A stretch of DNA of 5,153 nucleotides from contig JACDER010000133.1 of assembly GCA_013816275.1 (NCBI GenBank), positions 1 to 5,153 of the forward strand, read 5' to 3'. Of this stretch, positions 4,158 to 5,153 are shown piece after piece (position 1 is the first letter of the stretch; every line of letters begins with the position of its first letter). Made by a program: the position numbers and the translations under genes. The notes beneath the pieces are model-generated. The model was given only the letters and a program-made list of their open reading frames with translations. It did not search any database and was not told the DNA's origin. The stretch comes from Actinomycetota bacterium (GTDB taxonomy: Bacteria > Actinomycetota > Thermoleophilia > Gaiellales > Gaiellaceae).

Positions 4158-5153
4158 CAACGACTCCCGGACCCGGTCGGCGATCGCGTCCAGCTCGATC
4201 GCCGATCCCGACACCTCGCCGAGGAGCTCGTCGGCGGTGTAGCTCTGTCCCTCGGACCAGAGCTCGCGGATGAGCGACCCCGCGTCCCTCCGCGCGAACC
4301 AGTCGGTGCCGAAGCGCTCGCGCAGGTATGTCCGCAGCTGGGCCTCGAACGCCCAGGCTCGCAGATAGCTCGACGCGTAGAAGCCCGCGTCGACGTCTGC
4401 GAGGTAGTTCGCCCCCATCGGCTCGATGCGAAGCGCGTCGCCGAGCAGTTCCACGTAACGGGCCTGCGCGGCGGTGACGTCGTCGAGCGCGTGCAGCTCC
4501 AGCTCGTACAGGAGCTTGGCGCAGTACCGCCGGACGATGTACAGGAGCGTGGCCGCGCCCTCCTCGGCGAACTCGTCCGCGCGCGGCATGTTCAGGCGCT
4601 GCGCGTGCCAGGCGGGCTCGTCCACGAGGTACTCGAGCAGCATCGCCCAGCCTTCGGTGACCGCGTTGTCGCCGAGCCGCCTCGCCTCCATCGGGAGGCT
4701 GCTCGACGTGTGCCCGTAGTGCTCGGCGTGGCCGGCTTCGTGGAAGAGCGCGTGCCAGTCGTCCTGGCCGCCCATCGGCTTGATCACCAGCATCACGCGC
4801 TCCGGGACTTCGATCGGCGAGCAGAACGCGCGCGGGCTCTTGAGCGGGCGCTCCTCGACGTCGAGGTGGATGTTCTCCTGCGCGCGAAGGTCGATACCGA
4901 GGCCGGCAAGGGTCCCCTCGAGCGCCGGCAGCATCGCATCCTTGGGGAAGGCCGAGTCCCAGTGCGGGGCGCGGTAGAGGCGGGGGAGGTCCCACGGTCG
5001 CGCCTCGTCCAGGCCGATTCCCAGCCGCGCCCGGAAGAGCCGGTCCGCGGCGCCTTCGTACAGCTCCTGGGTCGAGTCGAGAAACGAGCGGCACTGGTCT
5101 GCCGTCTCGTCGAGCGGGACCGAGAACCGGCGGTACAGGTCGATGTATGACGG
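4155..5153 (-). CDS. M3-like zinc metallopeptidase, C-terminal part
   Basis: The minus-strand frame is open from the right edge to TAG 4157-4155, giving 332 visible residues; the start lies outside the window. The first 73 visible residues run upstream of a Met at 4934-4932 that is internal, because the frame before it is convincing protein (SYIDLYRRFSVPLDE; RPWDLPRLYRAPHWD). The zinc site is HEAGH at visible residues 138-142, with Glu139 catalytic and a third ligand Glu167 in VTEGW, 29 residues after the first His. That spacing is the same as in thimet oligopeptidase (His473/Glu502). RAFCSPIEVP, 30-odd residues before the site, and DAGFYASSYLRAW (255-267) resemble the substrate-binding strand and Tyr-rich loop of M3 oligopeptidases. 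It has no visible membrane segment, so it probably cleaves peptides in the cytoplasm. A distinct gluzincin subfamily, or a carboxypeptidase (M32-like), is possible. Its link to the downstream genes is unclear. Confidence 0.8.
   Translation of the reverse strand, partial: PSYIDLYRRFSVPLDETADQCRSFLDSTQELYEGAADRLFRARLGIGLDEARPWDLPRLYRAPHWDSAFPKDAMLPALEGTLAGLGIDLRAQENIHLDVEERPLKSPRAFCSPIEVPERVMLVIKPMGGQDDWHALFHEAGHAEHYGHTSSSLPMEARRLGDNAVTEGWAMLLEYLVDEPAWHAQRLNMPRADEFAEEGAATLLYIVRRYCAKLLYELELHALDDVTAAQARYVELLGDALRIEPMGANYLADVDAGFYASSYLRAWAFEAQLRTYLRERFGTDWFARRDAGSLIRELWSEGQSYTADELLGEVSGSAIELDAIADRVRESL

Noticed and set aside
4155..4934. Peptidase start at the Met at 4934
   Set aside because: The same frame upstream to the window edge has no stop and encodes plausible protein, so that Met is internal and the gene is truncated by the window.
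4048..5094. Minus-strand open frame (348 codons) over the peptidase region and repeat copy B
   Set aside because: It is out of frame with the HEAGH peptidase, Arg/Pro/Ala-rich, and runs through the repeat; it is a shadow frame.

Overview
This is a GC-rich, densely coded bacterial window, with roughly two thirds G+C judged by eye rather than counted. It most likely comes from a high-GC actinobacterium. The gene set and the look of the proteins suggest the Thermoleophilia (Gaiellales or Solirubrobacterales relatives): a rhomboid starting MLPIKDN, a bacterial cyclic-2,3-diphosphoglycerate-synthetase-like protein beside carbamate kinase, a small membrane protein with the REYSIETKPFF motif, and GC-rich palindromic intergenic repeats. 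That placement is inference from memory.

All main genes lie on the minus strand, so transcription runs from high to low coordinates. From 5153 downward the order is: (1) the C-terminal part of an M3-like zinc metallopeptidase, running off the right edge and ending at 4155; (2) a short palindromic repeat, copy B, 4062-4157; (3) a cyclic 2,3-diphosphoglycerate synthetase-like P-loop protein, 2693-4030; (4) carbamate kinase arcC, 1788-2696, which starts with TTG and overlaps the previous gene by four bases; (5) a small two-helix membrane protein on the plus strand, 1481-1798, tail-to-tail with arcC and overlapping it by 11 bases; (6) a decapitated remnant of a small monooxygenase-fold gene, 1333 to about 1479, followed by a hairpin at 1298-1320; (7) ornithine carbamoyltransferase argF, 318-1262; (8) the longer repeat, copy A, 85-320; (9) the first 27 codons of a rhomboid protease, 81-1, running off the left edge.

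The metabolic core is ArgF plus ArcC. Ornithine carbamoyltransferase can form or phosphorolyse citrulline, and carbamate kinase interconverts carbamoyl phosphate + ADP with carbamate + ATP. Together they could harvest ATP from citrulline, or ArgF could simply serve arginine synthesis. No arginine deiminase gene is visible. The diphosphoglycerate-synthetase-like protein is translationally coupled to ArcC, so its real role may be tied to carbamoyl phosphate or phosphoryl transfer rather than to the archaeal osmolyte; this is inference.

Three signals stand out. First, two copies of a palindromic element (236 and 96 bp) have shared terminal inverted repeats, and at two paired positions both arms change together between copies. 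The element ends supply the stop codons of argF and the peptidase. Second, argF and the diphosphoglycerate-synthetase-like gene both have TATAGT exactly six bases before the start codon, as expected of leaderless promoters. Third, there is a rearrangement scar at about 1480-1540, where a monooxygenase-like gene has lost its front half. No tRNA, rRNA, CRISPR array, insertion sequence transposase or phage gene is visible.
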